Part shown: positions 23,978 to 33,188 of the stretch, piece by piece | How the letters are laid out: every line of letters begins with the position of its first letter | Position numbering within the stretch: position 1 is the stretch's first letter | Origin: Streptomyces sp. SA15 | GTDB taxonomy: Bacteria > Actinomycetota > Actinomycetes > Streptomycetales > Streptomycetaceae | Direction of reading: 5' to 3' | Assembly: GCF_002291145.1 (NCBI RefSeq) | Contig: NZ_NTGE01000040.1 | Coordinates: 62,001 to 126,000 of the forward strand | DNA: 64,000 bases | Made by a program: the position numbers and the translations under genes | The notes under the pieces: generated by a model | What the model saw: the letters and a program-made list of their open reading frames with translations, nothing else | What the model was told of the DNA's origin: nothing | The model's database searches: none

Positions 23978-24293
23978 GCGGAACTCCCCGTCACGAGTTT
24001 CGAGACATTCCAGATCTCCCGGCCGAGCGTTACAGACCCCACCGCGACGAGCGACGGCCCTGGACGACTCCCCGAGCGAGCCTCCAGCCGCCCTCCAGCC
24101 CTAGTACTCCAGCAGGGCCCTGTCGTCGCACCCTGCTCGTTTTCAGGGCACCGCGCATCCTCTGATACGCTGCTCCAGCGACGTCACCCCAGCTGACGAG
24201 CCCCTCCGCACTCACCAGTGAGAGCGGCGGAAACTCGGTGGGGACACGCGAAACCTTGTGCGACACTGGGTTCACCGGTTCGCACAACAGCAA
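23978..24293 (+). promoter_or_regulatory. Cluster boundary spacer and tRNA promoter region
   Basis: 316 bases without a convincing gene, between the last polyketide gene and the first tRNA. It should hold promoters for both sides. CTAGTACTCCAGCAG at about 24112 looks like the end of an insertion element but I find no partner. TTGTGCGA (24256-24263) and TCGCACAA (24280-24287) form an inverted repeat just before the tRNA. Confidence 0.35.
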
Positions 24294-24368
24294 GGTCCTG
24301 TGGAGCAGTTTGGAGTGCTCGCCACCCTGTCAAGGTGGAGGCCGCGGGTTCAAATCCCGTCAGGACCG
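24294..24368 (+). tRNA. tRNA-Asp (GUC), copy 1
   Basis: 75 bases folding into a full cloverleaf: acceptor GGTCCTG/CAGGACC, D-stem GAGC/GCTC, anticodon stem CCACC/GGTGG with loop CTGTCAA (anticodon GTC at 24329-24331), T-loop TTCAAAT, discriminator G. CCA is not encoded. Identical to the copy at 28721. Confidence 0.97.
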
Positions 24369-24392
24369 CCAAGGCTTCTCACGAAGCCTTGT

Positions 24393-24466
24393 GGCTGGGT
24401 AGCTCAGTTGGTACGAGCGTCCGCCTGAAAAGCGGAAGGTCGCCGGTTCGACCCCGGCCCCAGCCA
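24393..24466 (+). tRNA. tRNA-Phe (GAA)
   Basis: 74 bases: acceptor GGCTGGG/CCCAGCC, D-stem GCTC/GAGC, anticodon stem TCCGC/GCGGA around CTGAAAA (anticodon GAA at 24427-24429), T-stem GCCGG/CCGGC with TTCGACC, discriminator A. It follows tRNA-Asp by 24 bases and is probably co-transcribed. Confidence 0.97.
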
Positions 24467-24484
24467 CAGCCGCCCCACCAGGGC

Positions 24485-24520
24485 AATCGGCCCCGTCGAA
24501 GATCTTCGACGGGGCCGATT
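24485..24520 (+). terminator. Terminator of the tRNA-Asp/tRNA-Phe unit
   Basis: A perfect 16-base-pair stem (24485-24500 with 24505-24520) closes the loop GATC, 19 bases after tRNA-Phe and before hrpA. Confidence 0.85.
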
Positions 24521-24648
24521 TCATGCCGCGGGGCGTCCGCGGCGCAGGAGCCCCGGCTCCCACCCCGGAGCCGAGGGCCCCGGACGTGAGGCGCCGGAGA
24601 CAAAAGCGTTCGCCACGAATTTCGCCGGGATGAGATCCTGGACCGCGT

Positions 24649-27600
24649 ATGTCTACGCACCCCACCCCCGGCGCCCCCGCTCCGGGCACCCCCGCCCTCG
24701 CTGACCTCGCCCCCCGCCTGACCGAGCTGTCCCTGCGCGATGCGCACCGGCTCGGGCGCAGGCTCGAAGGCGCGCGCAAGATCCGTAAGCCCGAGGCACG
24801 TGCCGCCGTGCTCGCCGAGATCGAGGCGGAGGTCGCGAAGGCCGAGGTGCGGATGGGCGAGCGGCGTGCCCGGGTGCCCGCCGTCAGCTACCCCGAGCAG
24901 CTGCCCGTCAGCCAGAAGAAGGACGACATCGCGGCGGCCATCCGTGATCACCAGGTCGTCATCGTCGCAGGTGAGACCGGGTCCGGGAAGACGACCCAGA
25001 TCCCCAAGATCTGTCTCGAGCTGGGCCGCGGGGTCCGCGGCATGATCGGGCACACCCAGCCCCGTCGTATCGCCGCCCGTACCGTCGCCGAGCGCGTCGC
25101 CGAGGAGCTCGACACCCCCCTCGGCGAATCCGTCGGCTGGAAGGTGCGGTTCACCGATCAGGTGAATCCGGACGCCACCTTCATCAAGCTGATGACCGAC
25201 GGCATCCTGCTCGCCGAGATCCAGACCGACCGCGAGCTGCGCGCCTACGACACGATCATCATCGACGAGGCCCACGAGCGGTCCCTGAACATCGACTTCC
25301 TGCTCGGCTACCTCGCCCAGCTGTTGCCCAAGCGGCCGGACCTCAAGGTCGTCATCACCTCCGCGACCATCGACCCCGAGCGTTTCTCCCGGCATTTCGG
25401 CGACGCGCCGATCGTCGAGGTCAGCGGGCGTACGTATCCCGTGGAGGTGCGCTATCGGCCTCTCCTGGAGGAGGACGGCGACGACTCCGACCGGGACCAG
25501 ATCACCGCCATCTGCGATGCCGTCGAGGAGCTCCAGGGCGAGGGCAAGGGCGACATCCTCGTCTTTCTCTCCGGGGAGCGGGAGATCCGGGACACGGCGG
25601 ATGCGCTGGAGAAGAAGAGGTATCGGTTCACTGAGGTGCTTCCGCTGTACGCCCGGCTGTCCCATGCCGAGCAGCACCGCGTCTTCCAGCCGCACACCGG
25701 CCGCAGGATCGTTCTGGCCACCAACGTCGCCGAGACCTCGCTCACCGTCCCGGGGATCAAGTACGTCATCGACCCCGGCTTCGCCCGGATCAGCCGGTAC
25801 AGCCACCGCACGAAGGTGCAGCGGCTGCCCATCGAGCCGATCTCCCAGGCCAGCGCCAACCAGCGCAAGGGCCGCTGCGGACGGACCAGCGACGGTGTCT
25901 GCATCCGGCTGTACAGCGAGGACGACTTCAACGCCCGGCCGGAGTTCACCGACGCGGAGATCCTCCGTACGAACCTCGCCTCCGTCATCCTGCAGATGAC
26001 CGCCGCCGGCCTCGGCGACATCGAGAAGTTCCCGTTCATCGACCCGCCGGACCACCGCAACATCCGCGACGGTGTCCAGCTCCTCCAGGAGCTCGGCGCG
26101 CTGGACCCGGCGCAGAAGGACGTACGCAAGCGACTCACGGACACCGGCCGCAAGCTGGCGCAGCTTCCCGTCGACCCCCGTCTGGCCCGTATGGTCCTGG
26201 AGGCCGACAAGAACGGCTGTGTCCGTGAGGTCATGGTCATAGCGGCCGCGCTGTCCATCCAGGACCCGCGCGAACGCCCCGCCGACAAGCAGACCCAGGC
26301 CGACCAGCAGCACGCCCGCTTCAAGGACGAGTCGAGCGACTTCCTCGCCTACCTCAACCTCTGGCGCTACATCCGCGAGCAGCAGAAGGAACGCGGCTCG
26401 TCGTCCTTCCGGCGCATGTGCAAGCAGGAGTACCTCAACTTCCTGCGCATCCGCGAATGGCAGGACATCTACACGCAGCTCAGGACCGTCGCCAAGCAGA
26501 TGGGCATCCACCTCAACGAGGAGGACGCCGCCGACCAGAGCGTCCACGTCTCCCTCCTCGCCGGTCTGCTCTCGCACATCGGCATGAAGGACGTCAAGGA
26601 CGGCAACAAGAACGAGTATCTGGGCGCGCGGAACGCCAAGTTCGCGATCTTCCCGGGCTCCGCCCTCTTCAAGAAGCAGCCGCGCTTCGTGATGTCCGCC
26701 GAGTTGGTGGAGACCTCCCGCCTCTGGGCCCGCGTCAACGCCAAGATCGAGCCCGAGTGGGTCGAACCGCTCGCCGAGCACCTGATCAAGCGGACATACA
26801 GCGAACCGCACTGGGAGAAGGACCAGGCGGCGGTGATGGCGTACGAGAAGGTGACGCTGTACGGCGTCCCGATCATCGCCCAGCGCAAGGTCAACTACGG
26901 CCGGATCGACCCGGAGACCTCCCGCGAGCTTTTCATTCGCAACGCCCTGGTCGAGGGCGACTGGCGCACGCACCACAAGTTCTTCGCCGACAACCGCAGA
27001 CTCCTCAGCGAGGTCGAGGAGTTGGAGCACCGCGCCCGGCGCCGGGACATCGTGGTCGACGACGACACGCTCTTCGACTTCTACGACCAGCGGGTCCCCG
27101 AACACGTCGTCTCCGGCGCCCACTTCGACTCCTGGTGGAAGCACAAACGGCACGAGCAGCCCGACTTCCTCGACTTCGAGCGGGAGATGCTCATCCGCGA
27201 GTCGGCGGAGGCCGTCACCAAGGACGACTATCCCGACACCTGGCGGCAGGGCCCGCTGAAGTTCCGTGTCACCTACCAGTTCGAGCCGGGCGCGGACGCC
27301 GACGGTGTGACCGTCCACATCCCGCTCCAGGTTCTCAACCAGGTCACGGACGAGGGCTTCGACTGGCAGATCCCGGGCCTGAGGGAAGAGGTCGTCACCG
27401 AGCTCATCCGCTCCCTCCCCAAGCCGATCCGCCGCCACTACGTGCCCGCGCCGAACTTCGCGAAACGGTTCCTGGACACGGCGGTGCCGTTGCAGGAGCC
27501 GCTGACCACGACCATGGCCCGCGAGCTCAAGCGCATGGTCGGAGTCCCCTTCACCGCCGACGACTTCGACTGGTCGAAGGTCCCCGACCACCTGCGCATC

Positions 27601-28626
27601 ACCTTCCGGATCGTCGACGAGCGGCGCCGCAAGCTGGCCGAGGACAAGGATCTGGAGGCGCTGAAGCTCAGGCTGAAGCCGAAGGCGCGGCAGGCCCTGT
27701 CGCAGGCGGCGGCCGCGACGGCCGAACGCCAGGGCGGTGAGTCCCTGGAGCGCGAGGGCCTGACCGACTGGACGATCGGCGCCCTGACCCGTGTCTTCGA
27801 GACCCGCCGCGCCGGCCAGCCGGTCAAGGCGTACCCGGCACTGGTCGACGACGGACCGACGACAAACACCGTCTCCGTACGCCTCTTCGACACGGAGGCC
27901 GAACAGCAGCAGGCGATGTGGAAGGGCACGCGGCGGCTCATCCTGCGCAACATCCCGGTCAATCCGGCGAAGTTCGCGTCCGACAAGCTGACGAACCCCC
28001 AGAAGCTGGCCCTGTCCGCGAATCCGCACGGCTCCGTCCAGGCCCTGTTCGACGACTGCGCGATGGCCGCGGCGGACAAGCTGATCGGGGACTTCGGAGG
28101 GCCGGCGTGGGACGAGGAGTCCTACCGGAAGCTGTACGACAAGGTCCGCGCCGAGATCGTCGACACGACGGTCCGTGCGGTGGGGCAGGTGCAGCAGGTG
28201 CTGGCGGCCTGGCAGGCCTGTGAGCGCCGCCTGAAGGCCGTACGGAGCCCCGCGCTGCTGCCGAACCTCCAGGACGTACGGGGGCAGCTGGACGCCCTCG
28301 TGAAGCCGGGCTTCGTGACGGAGGCGGGCCTACGGCGTCTCCCCGACCTGATGCGCTACCTGGTCGCCGCGGACCGGCGCCTCCAGCAGATGCCGACGAA
28401 CGTCCAGCGGGACACCACGCGCATGGGCAAGGTCCACGAGATGCAGGACGAGTACGCGTGGCTCCTGGAGCAGATGCCGCGGGGCCGCCCGATCCCGTCC
28501 TCGGTCCTGGACATCCGCTGGATGATCGAGGAGCTCCGGGTCAGCTATTTCGCCCACGCGCTCGGTACGGCGTACCCGGTCTCCGACAAGCGGATCGTGA
28601 AGGCGATCGACGCGGCGGTGCCGTAA
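24649..28626 (+). CDS. hrpA: DEAH-box ATP-dependent RNA helicase HrpA
   Basis: 1325 residues, normal for bacterial HrpA. Motif I GETGSGKTT (about 108), motif II DEAH (about 208), motif III SAT, motif VI QRKGRCGRT (about 405), followed by winged-helix/OB domains and the long HrpA-specific C-terminal region (DUF3418). It acts in mRNA processing and ribosome rescue in the cytoplasm. The first 75 residues are a Pro/Ala-rich tail plus a charged helix typical of actinobacterial forms. It lies between two identical tRNA-Asp genes in its usual chromosomal place near bldC. Confidence 0.95.
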   Translation: MSTHPTPGAPAPGTPALADLAPRLTELSLRDAHRLGRRLEGARKIRKPEARAAVLAEIEAEVAKAEVRMGERRARVPAVSYPEQLPVSQKKDDIAAAIRDHQVVIVAGETGSGKTTQIPKICLELGRGVRGMIGHTQPRRIAARTVAERVAEELDTPLGESVGWKVRFTDQVNPDATFIKLMTDGILLAEIQTDRELRAYDTIIIDEAHERSLNIDFLLGYLAQLLPKRPDLKVVITSATIDPERFSRHFGDAPIVEVSGRTYPVEVRYRPLLEEDGDDSDRDQITAICDAVEELQGEGKGDILVFLSGEREIRDTADALEKKRYRFTEVLPLYARLSHAEQHRVFQPHTGRRIVLATNVAETSLTVPGIKYVIDPGFARISRYSHRTKVQRLPIEPISQASANQRKGRCGRTSDGVCIRLYSEDDFNARPEFTDAEILRTNLASVILQMTAAGLGDIEKFPFIDPPDHRNIRDGVQLLQELGALDPAQKDVRKRLTDTGRKLAQLPVDPRLARMVLEADKNGCVREVMVIAAALSIQDPRERPADKQTQADQQHARFKDESSDFLAYLNLWRYIREQQKERGSSSFRRMCKQEYLNFLRIREWQDIYTQLRTVAKQMGIHLNEEDAADQSVHVSLLAGLLSHIGMKDVKDGNKNEYLGARNAKFAIFPGSALFKKQPRFVMSAELVETSRLWARVNAKIEPEWVEPLAEHLIKRTYSEPHWEKDQAAVMAYEKVTLYGVPIIAQRKVNYGRIDPETSRELFIRNALVEGDWRTHHKFFADNRRLLSEVEELEHRARRRDIVVDDDTLFDFYDQRVPEHVVSGAHFDSWWKHKRHEQPDFLDFEREMLIRESAEAVTKDDYPDTWRQGPLKFRVTYQFEPGADADGVTVHIPLQVLNQVTDEGFDWQIPGLREEVVTELIRSLPKPIRRHYVPAPNFAKRFLDTAVPLQEPLTTTMARELKRMVGVPFTADDFDWSKVPDHLRITFRIVDERRRKLAEDKDLEALKLRLKPKARQALSQAAAATAERQGGESLEREGLTDWTIGALTRVFETRRAGQPVKAYPALVDDGPTTNTVSVRLFDTEAEQQQAMWKGTRRLILRNIPVNPAKFASDKLTNPQKLALSANPHGSVQALFDDCAMAAADKLIGDFGGPAWDEESYRKLYDKVRAEIVDTTVRAVGQVQQVLAAWQACERRLKAVRSPALLPNLQDVRGQLDALVKPGFVTEAGLRRLPDLMRYLVAADRRLQQMPTNVQRDTTRMGKVHEMQDEYAWLLEQMPRGRPIPSSVLDIRWMIEELRVSYFAHALGTAYPVSDKRIVKAIDAAVP

Positions 28627-28720
28627 CGGCGCCTGTACGGTGGGTGAGTTCGACCGGGGACTCACCCTCCTGTACAGTCTCTTCTCGCAGCACAGCGCAA
28701 CACCAAGTGCCGCGAAACCT

Positions 28721-28795
28721 GGTCCTGTGGAGCAGTTTGGAGTGCTCGCCACCCTGTCAAGGTGGAGGCCGCGGGTTCAAATCCCGTCAGGACCG
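28721..28795 (+). tRNA. tRNA-Asp (GUC), copy 2
   Basis: 75 bases identical to copy 1 across the whole tRNA, including anticodon loop CTGTCAA. A terminator hairpin follows 7 bases after its end, so it is an independent unit. Confidence 0.97.
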
Positions 28796-28801
28796 CAGTG
28801 A

Positions 28802-28846
28802 ACGAAAGAGGGCCGCATCCCGCACCGGGACGCGGCCCTCTTTCGT
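28802..28846 (+). terminator. Terminator of tRNA-Asp copy 2
   Basis: ACGAAAGAGGGCCGC and its exact complement (28802-28816 with 28832-28846) form a 15-base-pair stem, extended inside by five more pairs, with T-rich sequence at the 3' side (CTCTTTCGT). Confidence 0.85.
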
Positions 28847-28867
28847 GCCCGCACACACGCCCAGACC

Positions 28868-28946
28868 GCTCGCCACCCTGTCAAGGTGGAGGCCGCGCCC
28901 GCGGCGCAGCCGCAATCGGGTACAGCAAATCCCGTCAGGACCGCAG
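28868..28946 (+). pseudogene. Broken third tRNA-Asp copy
   Basis: 28868-28897 repeats the 3' D-stem, anticodon arm and variable region of tRNA-Asp exactly, and 28926-28946 repeats the T-arm/acceptor end plus three flanking bases. Four bases (GGTT) are replaced by a 28-base insert (28898-28925) containing GCGGC-GCA-GCCGC, and the 5' third of the tRNA is missing. It cannot form a tRNA. It may be a duplication remnant or an old attachment-site scar. Confidence 0.85.
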
Positions 28947-28959
28947 TAGAGAAAGACAG

Positions 28960-28991
28960 AGAGAGCCCGGGGCTTCGGACCCGGGCTCTCT
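28960..28991 (+). terminator. Hairpin after the tRNA-Asp remnant
   Basis: AGAGAGCCCGGG (28960-28971) pairs with CCCGGGCTCTCT (28980-28991) around an 8-base GCTTCGGA loop: 12 perfect pairs. The remnant tRNA still has a terminator behind it, like the intact copy. Confidence 0.75.
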
Positions 28992-29092
28992 GCATGTCCG
29001 GCGGAGCCACTCGCCATCTTGACGCCGTCACATTCGCTCGGTACCCAGAAACCAGGGCCCCGCTTCCCGCGTGGCCCCCCTGGAGGTGGCGT

Positions 29093-29296
29093 ATGGCGGC
29101 ATCGGCTAGGCACGAAACGCGGGCGTTGCTTCGCGCGCATCTGTCGGCCGCTACCTCGTACCGCCATCTGACGCGCCACTGCCCCATCTGCCACCGTCTG
29201 CTGCGGCTGGCGATGGACTCCGCTGCACGGCCCGCACAGCTCCCGGAACAGAGCGTCGAGGACGAGGCGCCCACCCGCGCGCCCTCCGGCACATGA
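29093..29296 (+). CDS. DUF6274 family small conserved Streptomyces protein
   Basis: 67 residues; ATG follows GGAGG by six bases. The sequence MAASARHETRALLRAHLSAA then HLTRHCPICHRLLRLAM contains one CxxC pair and many basic residues. It matches a small conserved protein I know from the bldC neighbourhood of streptomycetes. Function unknown; convergent with bldC. Confidence 0.8.
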   Translation: MAASARHETRALLRAHLSAATSYRHLTRHCPICHRLLRLAMDSAARPAQLPEQSVEDEAPTRAPSGT

Positions 29297-29709
29297 CGAT
29301 CTCCATTAGCGCACGCGTGGCAGGGGCAACAAGGACTCTGGCATGTGACGGGTGTCACCGCATGAGTTTCTGAAATCGCGGTACTTACACCTCGCCTACA
29401 ACTGGTCAATTTAATATGTGCAATTGCACCACTGCGCCGAGCGTGCCCACAGGAGATCCGACACGCCTCCCCAGACTCCGACAAGGCCGCTCACAGAGCC
29501 GCCCGGCCGACCACGTTCCGCGCACAAAAAAGATCGCGCTGGACCCGGCGGAGTCCAGCGCGATCGACGACGCACCCTTGGCACTTGCTTGGGAAGCCCC
29601 GAAGAGCTTGGGCGTGGGGCCTGTTGGGGCAGGACCCGCGTCGCTTGGAGCTAGGGCTTCGGACGTCTCGGCCGGTGGGGGCCTGCCGATATGCCCGAAT
29701 ATTCGGTTG
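29297..29709. other. Gene-free interval between the DUF6274 gene and bldC
   Basis: 413 bases with no credible frame. It holds an AT-rich patch (29395-29425) with the perfect 12-base palindrome GTGCAATTGCAC (29418-29429), an operator-like element of unknown use, and the bldC terminator at 29532-29565. Confidence 0.5.
29532..29565 (-). terminator. Intrinsic terminator of bldC
   Basis: A 13-base-pair perfect stem GATCGCGCTGGAC/GTCCAGCGCGATC with 8-base loop. On the minus strand it is followed directly by TTTTTT, making it the clearest rho-independent terminator of the window. It lies 145 bases past the bldC stop. Confidence 0.9.
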
Positions 29710-29916
29710 TCAGGCCTCGCTGCGCTGTTGCGGGATGCCCGCGAGCAGAGCGCGGACCTCCGCCTCGCGATAGCGACGGTGCCCGCCGAGCGTGCGGATC
29801 GAAGTGAGCTTGCCGGCCTTCGCCCACCGCGTGACCGTCTTGGGGTCGACGCGGAACATCGTGGCGACCTCAGCCGGGGTCAGCAGCGGCTCGGCATCAG
29901 GGGTGCGAGCGGTCAT
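29710..29916 (-). CDS. bldC: Developmental regulator BldC
   Basis: 68 residues, the exact length of BldC. A single MerR-like winged helix: LLTPAEVATMFRVDPKTVTR, then WAKAGKLTSIRTLGGHRRY. BldC binds cooperatively to direct repeats and represses early sporulation genes in Streptomyces. ATG at 29916 follows GAGGAGG. Position between hrpA and a conserved hypothetical/vdh pair matches the known locus. Confidence 0.97.
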   Translation of the reverse strand: MTARTPDAEPLLTPAEVATMFRVDPKTVTRWAKAGKLTSIRTLGGHRRYREAEVRALLAGIPQQRSEA

Positions 29917-30423
29917 GAGCGGCCTCCTCGGGAGAACCGAACCTTCTCGGTTCTTTCCTCTAAATTCTGCACCTTGACCCGCGTTGCCCGAAATGGCGGA
30001 CGCGAGTCGAGTCGGTTATAGGACGAACGGCTTGTCCTCGGCACTACAACTACACCATCTGTCCAGCCGCGTCGGCCAAACCGATGGAATTGCCCCTCCA
30101 GGTGTTCATCAGCGACGGAAGCCGATGGACCATGCCATAGCGGACAGTCACGTCACTGTGACGATCAGTCACAGGACGATCAGGAGTCACCAGACCCCCC
30201 AAAGCGTGCAATGCGAGCGGAATCCTCCCCGGACTCCTTGTCCTATTTTGGCATGAGGAGGGGCAAGGGACGCAAGAGCCGCGTACGTGCGGTCCGTCAC
30301 GCTTGCCGATACTTGACCCACACTTGAGGTGAACGCCCGGATCGGGACCTACGTCCCATGTTGACGAAACCTCAGGAACCTCAGAGCGAGGACGAAACCC
30401 CAAAACGGGCGTCACGTCAAACG
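29917..30423 (-). promoter_or_regulatory. Long bldC upstream region
   Basis: 507 bases without a convincing gene. AT content rises at 29940-29975 and near 30240, as expected of promoters and leaders of bldC. GTCACTGTGAC (30152-30162) is a perfect palindrome and TCAGTCACAG follows it. The length suggests layered control of bldC; no site can be assigned to a known regulator. Confidence 0.4.
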
Positions 30424-31266
30424 TCAGTTCGCCGACCGCCGGTCCCGCACCGACCGCCACCGCTCCACGAGCCGCGCGTACGCCTCGCCCGCCGCGACGT
30501 CGTCACCGCGCCGCAGCGCGTCGATGCCCTCGGCCACATCGGCCGCCGAGTGATCGTCCTCCAGCTCGCCGGCCGGCAGCGTGTGCACCAGCCCGCCGTA
30601 GTCCAGCTCCACCAGCGAGCGCGGATGGAACTCCTCCAGCCAGCGCCCGACGTCCACCAGGCCGTCGATCAGCGGCCCCTCGTCGATGGCCTCCTTCAGG
30701 GCCCTCAGGCCCCGCGCCACCCGCCGCCGGGCCTGCACCATCGGCGTGCGGTAGCGCAACATCGGAGGGACGTCGCCGGAGCCCTTGTCGAACCGCCGCT
30801 CCTCGTCCGCGACCAGCACGAACCAGTTGAGCGGCACCTGCCAGGTCGCCGTACGGATCCACGGCCGGGCGTCCGGGTTGCGGGCCAGCCAGCGCTCGTA
30901 GTCCTGGGCGGCCTGCCGCCGTACGACCGGGGGCAGCACCGCGTCCAGGACGGGCGCCGGGAGCTCCTCGGCCAGCTCGCCGAGGGCCTGCCAGCCGCGC
31001 AGCCGGGTGCGCCACGGACAGACGCACAGCACCCCGTCGACCTCGAGCACGAAGGCGTCGCCGCTCTCGTGCACCGGCACCGGGATGGGCGGGGTGGGCA
31101 GCAGATCGGCCAGCGAGCGGCGCAGTTCGTCCTGGTACGACGGGCGGTCGGGGCGGCGGGCGTAGCGCGCCCAGTGGCTGCGCTCCGGCTCCGGGAAGGC
31201 GGCCAGCGGCTCGTACACGCGCAGATACGTCGCGTACGGAACGATCACCGAGGACACCTTGGGCAC
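30424..31266 (-). CDS. Conserved protein upstream of bldC, function unknown
   Basis: 280 residues from GTG at 31266 (GGGAG upstream), starting VPKVSSVIVPYATYLRVYEP. It is soluble, rich in Arg/Trp, with no membrane helix. The N-terminal third contains WARYARRPDRPSYQDELRRS and the middle CVCPWRTRLRGWQALGEL. It is the conserved hypothetical normally found between bldC and vdh in streptomycetes. No catalytic motif recognised. Confidence 0.75.
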   Translation of the reverse strand: MPKVSSVIVPYATYLRVYEPLAAFPEPERSHWARYARRPDRPSYQDELRRSLADLLPTPPIPVPVHESGDAFVLEVDGVLCVCPWRTRLRGWQALGELAEELPAPVLDAVLPPVVRRQAAQDYERWLARNPDARPWIRTATWQVPLNWFVLVADEERRFDKGSGDVPPMLRYRTPMVQARRRVARGLRALKEAIDEGPLIDGLVDVGRWLEEFHPRSLVELDYGGLVHTLPAGELEDDHSAADVAEGIDALRRGDDVAAGEAYARLVERWRSVRDRRSAN

Positions 31267-31488
31267 GCCTGCTCCCTCCCCCGCCGTCTGCCGGGAAAAC
31301 CTGCGAAACCCGCACACGGGCGAGCGGGAAAACCATGCAAATCGTCGCACGGCCTTACTCCGGGTGGAGGTGATCCCCCGCGCCGCACGAGCTGCGGGCC
31401 CGCACAGGTCTAATCTCATGCTCACAGGCCCCGCCACCCATACGGGAGCTCGTGTCCAACCGCCGCTACTTACCAGGGAGTCACCACC
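31267..31488. promoter_or_regulatory. Divergent promoter region of the conserved hypothetical and vdh
   Basis: 222 bases separating divergent starts; it must carry both promoters. I see no clear operator or -10/-35 pair. Confidence 0.35.
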
Positions 31489-32586
31489 GTGACCGACGTA
31501 ACCGGCGCGTCCGCTGATGTCCTGCACACCCTGTTCCACTCGGATCAGGGGGGTCATGAGCAGGTCGTGCTCTGCCAGGACCGCGCGAGCGGTCTGAAGG
31601 CCGTCATCGCCATCCATTCCACCGCCCTGGGCCCCGCCCTCGGCGGCACCCGCTTCCACCCGTACGCGAGCGAGCAGGAGGCCCTCGCCGACGCGCTGAA
31701 CCTCGCGCGCGGGATGTCGTACAAGAACGCCATGGCCGGCCTCGACCACGGCGGCGGCAAGGCCGTGATCATCGGCGACCCCGACCGGCACAAGAGCGAG
31801 GAGCTGCTCCTCGCCTACGGCCGGTTCGTCGCCTCGCTCGGTGGCCGGTACGTCACCGCGTGCGACGTCGGCACGTACGTCGCCGACATGGACGTCGTCG
31901 CGCGCGAGTGCCGCTGGACGACGGGCCGGTCGCCTCAGAACGGGGGCGCCGGGGACTCGTCCGTCCTCACCGCCTTCGGCGTCTACCAGGGCATGCGGGC
32001 CTGTGCCCAGCACCTGTGGGGCGACCCGTCGCTGCGCGATCGCAGGGTCGGCGTCGCGGGCGTCGGCAAGGTCGGTCACCTCCTGGTGGAGCACCTGCTG
32101 GACGAGGGTGCCGACGTCGTGATCACGGACGTGCGCGAGGAGGCCGTACGGCGGACCCTCGACCGTTACCCGGCGGGCGTGAGGGCCGTCGCGGACACTG
32201 ACGCGCTGATCCGGGTGGACGGGCTCGAGATCTACGCCCCGTGCGCGCTGGGCGGGGCCCTCGACGACGACACCGTGCCGGTGCTGACCGCCAGGATCGT
32301 GTGCGGCGCGGCCAACAACCAGCTCGCCCACCCGGGCGTCGAGAAGGACCTCGCCGACCGCGGGATCCTCTACGCGCCGGACTACGTGGTGAACGCCGGC
32401 GGCGTCATCCAGGTCGCCGACGAGTTGCGCGGCTTCGACTTCGAGCGGTGCAAGGCGAAGGCGGCGAAGATCTTCGACACCACGCTGGCCATATTCGCAC
32501 GTGCGAAAGCGGATGGGATCCCTCCGGCGGCCGCGGCCGACCGGATCGCCGAGCAGCGGATGGCGGAGGCCCGCAGGAGGCTGTGA
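31489..32586 (+). CDS. vdh: Valine (branched-chain amino acid) dehydrogenase
   Basis: 365 residues from GTG at 31489 with GGGAG eight bases upstream. Glu/Leu/Phe/Val dehydrogenase family: catalytic lysine region [10 protein letters not shown] (about 88-92), catalytic Asp in [14 protein letters not shown]-binding [17 protein letters not shown] (about 188-204), final [11 protein letters not shown]. It deaminates valine and other branched-chain amino acids to 2-oxo acids using NAD+, supplying acyl-CoA precursors for polyketides and fatty acids. Length and position match Streptomyces Vdh. Confidence 0.95.
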   Translation: MTDVTGASADVLHTLFHSDQGGHEQVVLCQDRASGLKAVIAIHSTALGPALGGTRFHPYASEQEALADALNLARGMSYKNAMAGLDHGGGKAVIIGDPDRHKSEELLLAYGRFVASLGGRYVTACDVGTYVADMDVVARECRWTTGRSPQNGGAGDSSVLTAFGVYQGMRACAQHLWGDPSLRDRRVGVAGVGKVGHLLVEHLLDEGADVVITDVREEAVRRTLDRYPAGVRAVADTDALIRVDGLEIYAPCALGGALDDDTVPVLTARIVCGAANNQLAHPGVEKDLADRGILYAPDYVVNAGGVIQVADELRGFDFERCKAKAAKIFDTTLAIFARAKADGIPPAAAADRIAEQRMAEARRRL

Positions 32587-32871
32587 GGCGGGTTCGGCCG
32601 GTACCCGTCGGTGGACGGTTGGAGAGAACTCTCACTTCTACCGGCGGGTCGACCGCCAATAAGTGGTTAAAATCGCGGTTGACCAGCGAGGACGGGGCGC
32701 CTCGAAGGTCCTGTGCACACGCGCGTGCTGCGGGCGACGTACCGTATGGGCGCGGGCTCAGGTACCGTGGAAGCCCTACGGACCGGTCTCTCCACGGAGA
32801 GCCCGTTCCGGATCATGAACGCGTGTCAAGACTCTGGGGCCGTCGAGCCCCGTCGTTGAGGGGGTCGAGCC

Positions 32872-33120
32872 ATGGGGCGCGGCCGGGCCAAGGCCAAGCA
32901 GACGAAGGTCGCCCGCCAGCTGAAGTACAACAGCGGTGGGACTGACCTCTCACGCCTGGCTGAGGAGCTGGGCGCATCGACGTCGAATCAATCGCCGAAC
33001 GGCGATCGTTTCGAGGACGATGAGCAGGACGACGACGACCTGTACTCGCGGTACGCCGACCTCTACGAGGACGACGACGACGAGGACGAGGATTCCTCAC
33101 AGCAACGTCGCGGCGCTTGA
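32872..33120 (+). CDS. DUF3073 family small acidic-tailed protein
   Basis: 82 residues. Basic start MGRGRAKAKQTKVARQLKY, then GGTDLSRLAEELG and a very acidic tail (runs of Asp/Glu from about residue 50). Conserved in Actinobacteria next to purM; function unknown. The 285-base leader has AT-rich segments but no clear control element. Confidence 0.9.
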   Translation: MGRGRAKAKQTKVARQLKYNSGGTDLSRLAEELGASTSNQSPNGDRFEDDEQDDDDLYSRYADLYEDDDDEDEDSSQQRRGA

Positions 33121-33137
33121 CCTTGTACTGAGCACTC

Positions 33138-33169
33138 ACCCGGTCGGTGACTTCGGTCACCGACCGGGT
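33138..33169. terminator. Bidirectional terminator between the DUF3073 gene and purM
   Basis: ACCCGGTCGGTGA (33138-33150) pairs perfectly with TCACCGACCGGGT (33157-33169) around CTTCGG, a stable UNCG-type loop. It lies between convergent stops. Confidence 0.88.
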
Positions 33170-33188
33170 TCTGTGCTGCCTGCAAGGA

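Noticed and set aside
24112..24130. Insertion-sequence end CTAGTACTCCAGCAG at the cluster boundary
   Set aside because: No matching inverted copy or target duplication was found nearby, so it cannot be supported as an element.
24379..28029. 1216-codon open frame opposite hrpA
   Set aside because: It is the antisense shadow of a well-conserved helicase in GC-rich DNA; its composition is that of a complement frame and no family is recognisable.
29416..30021. 201-codon frame opposite bldC
   Set aside because: Shadow of bldC and its terminator; contains the hairpin stem in frame.
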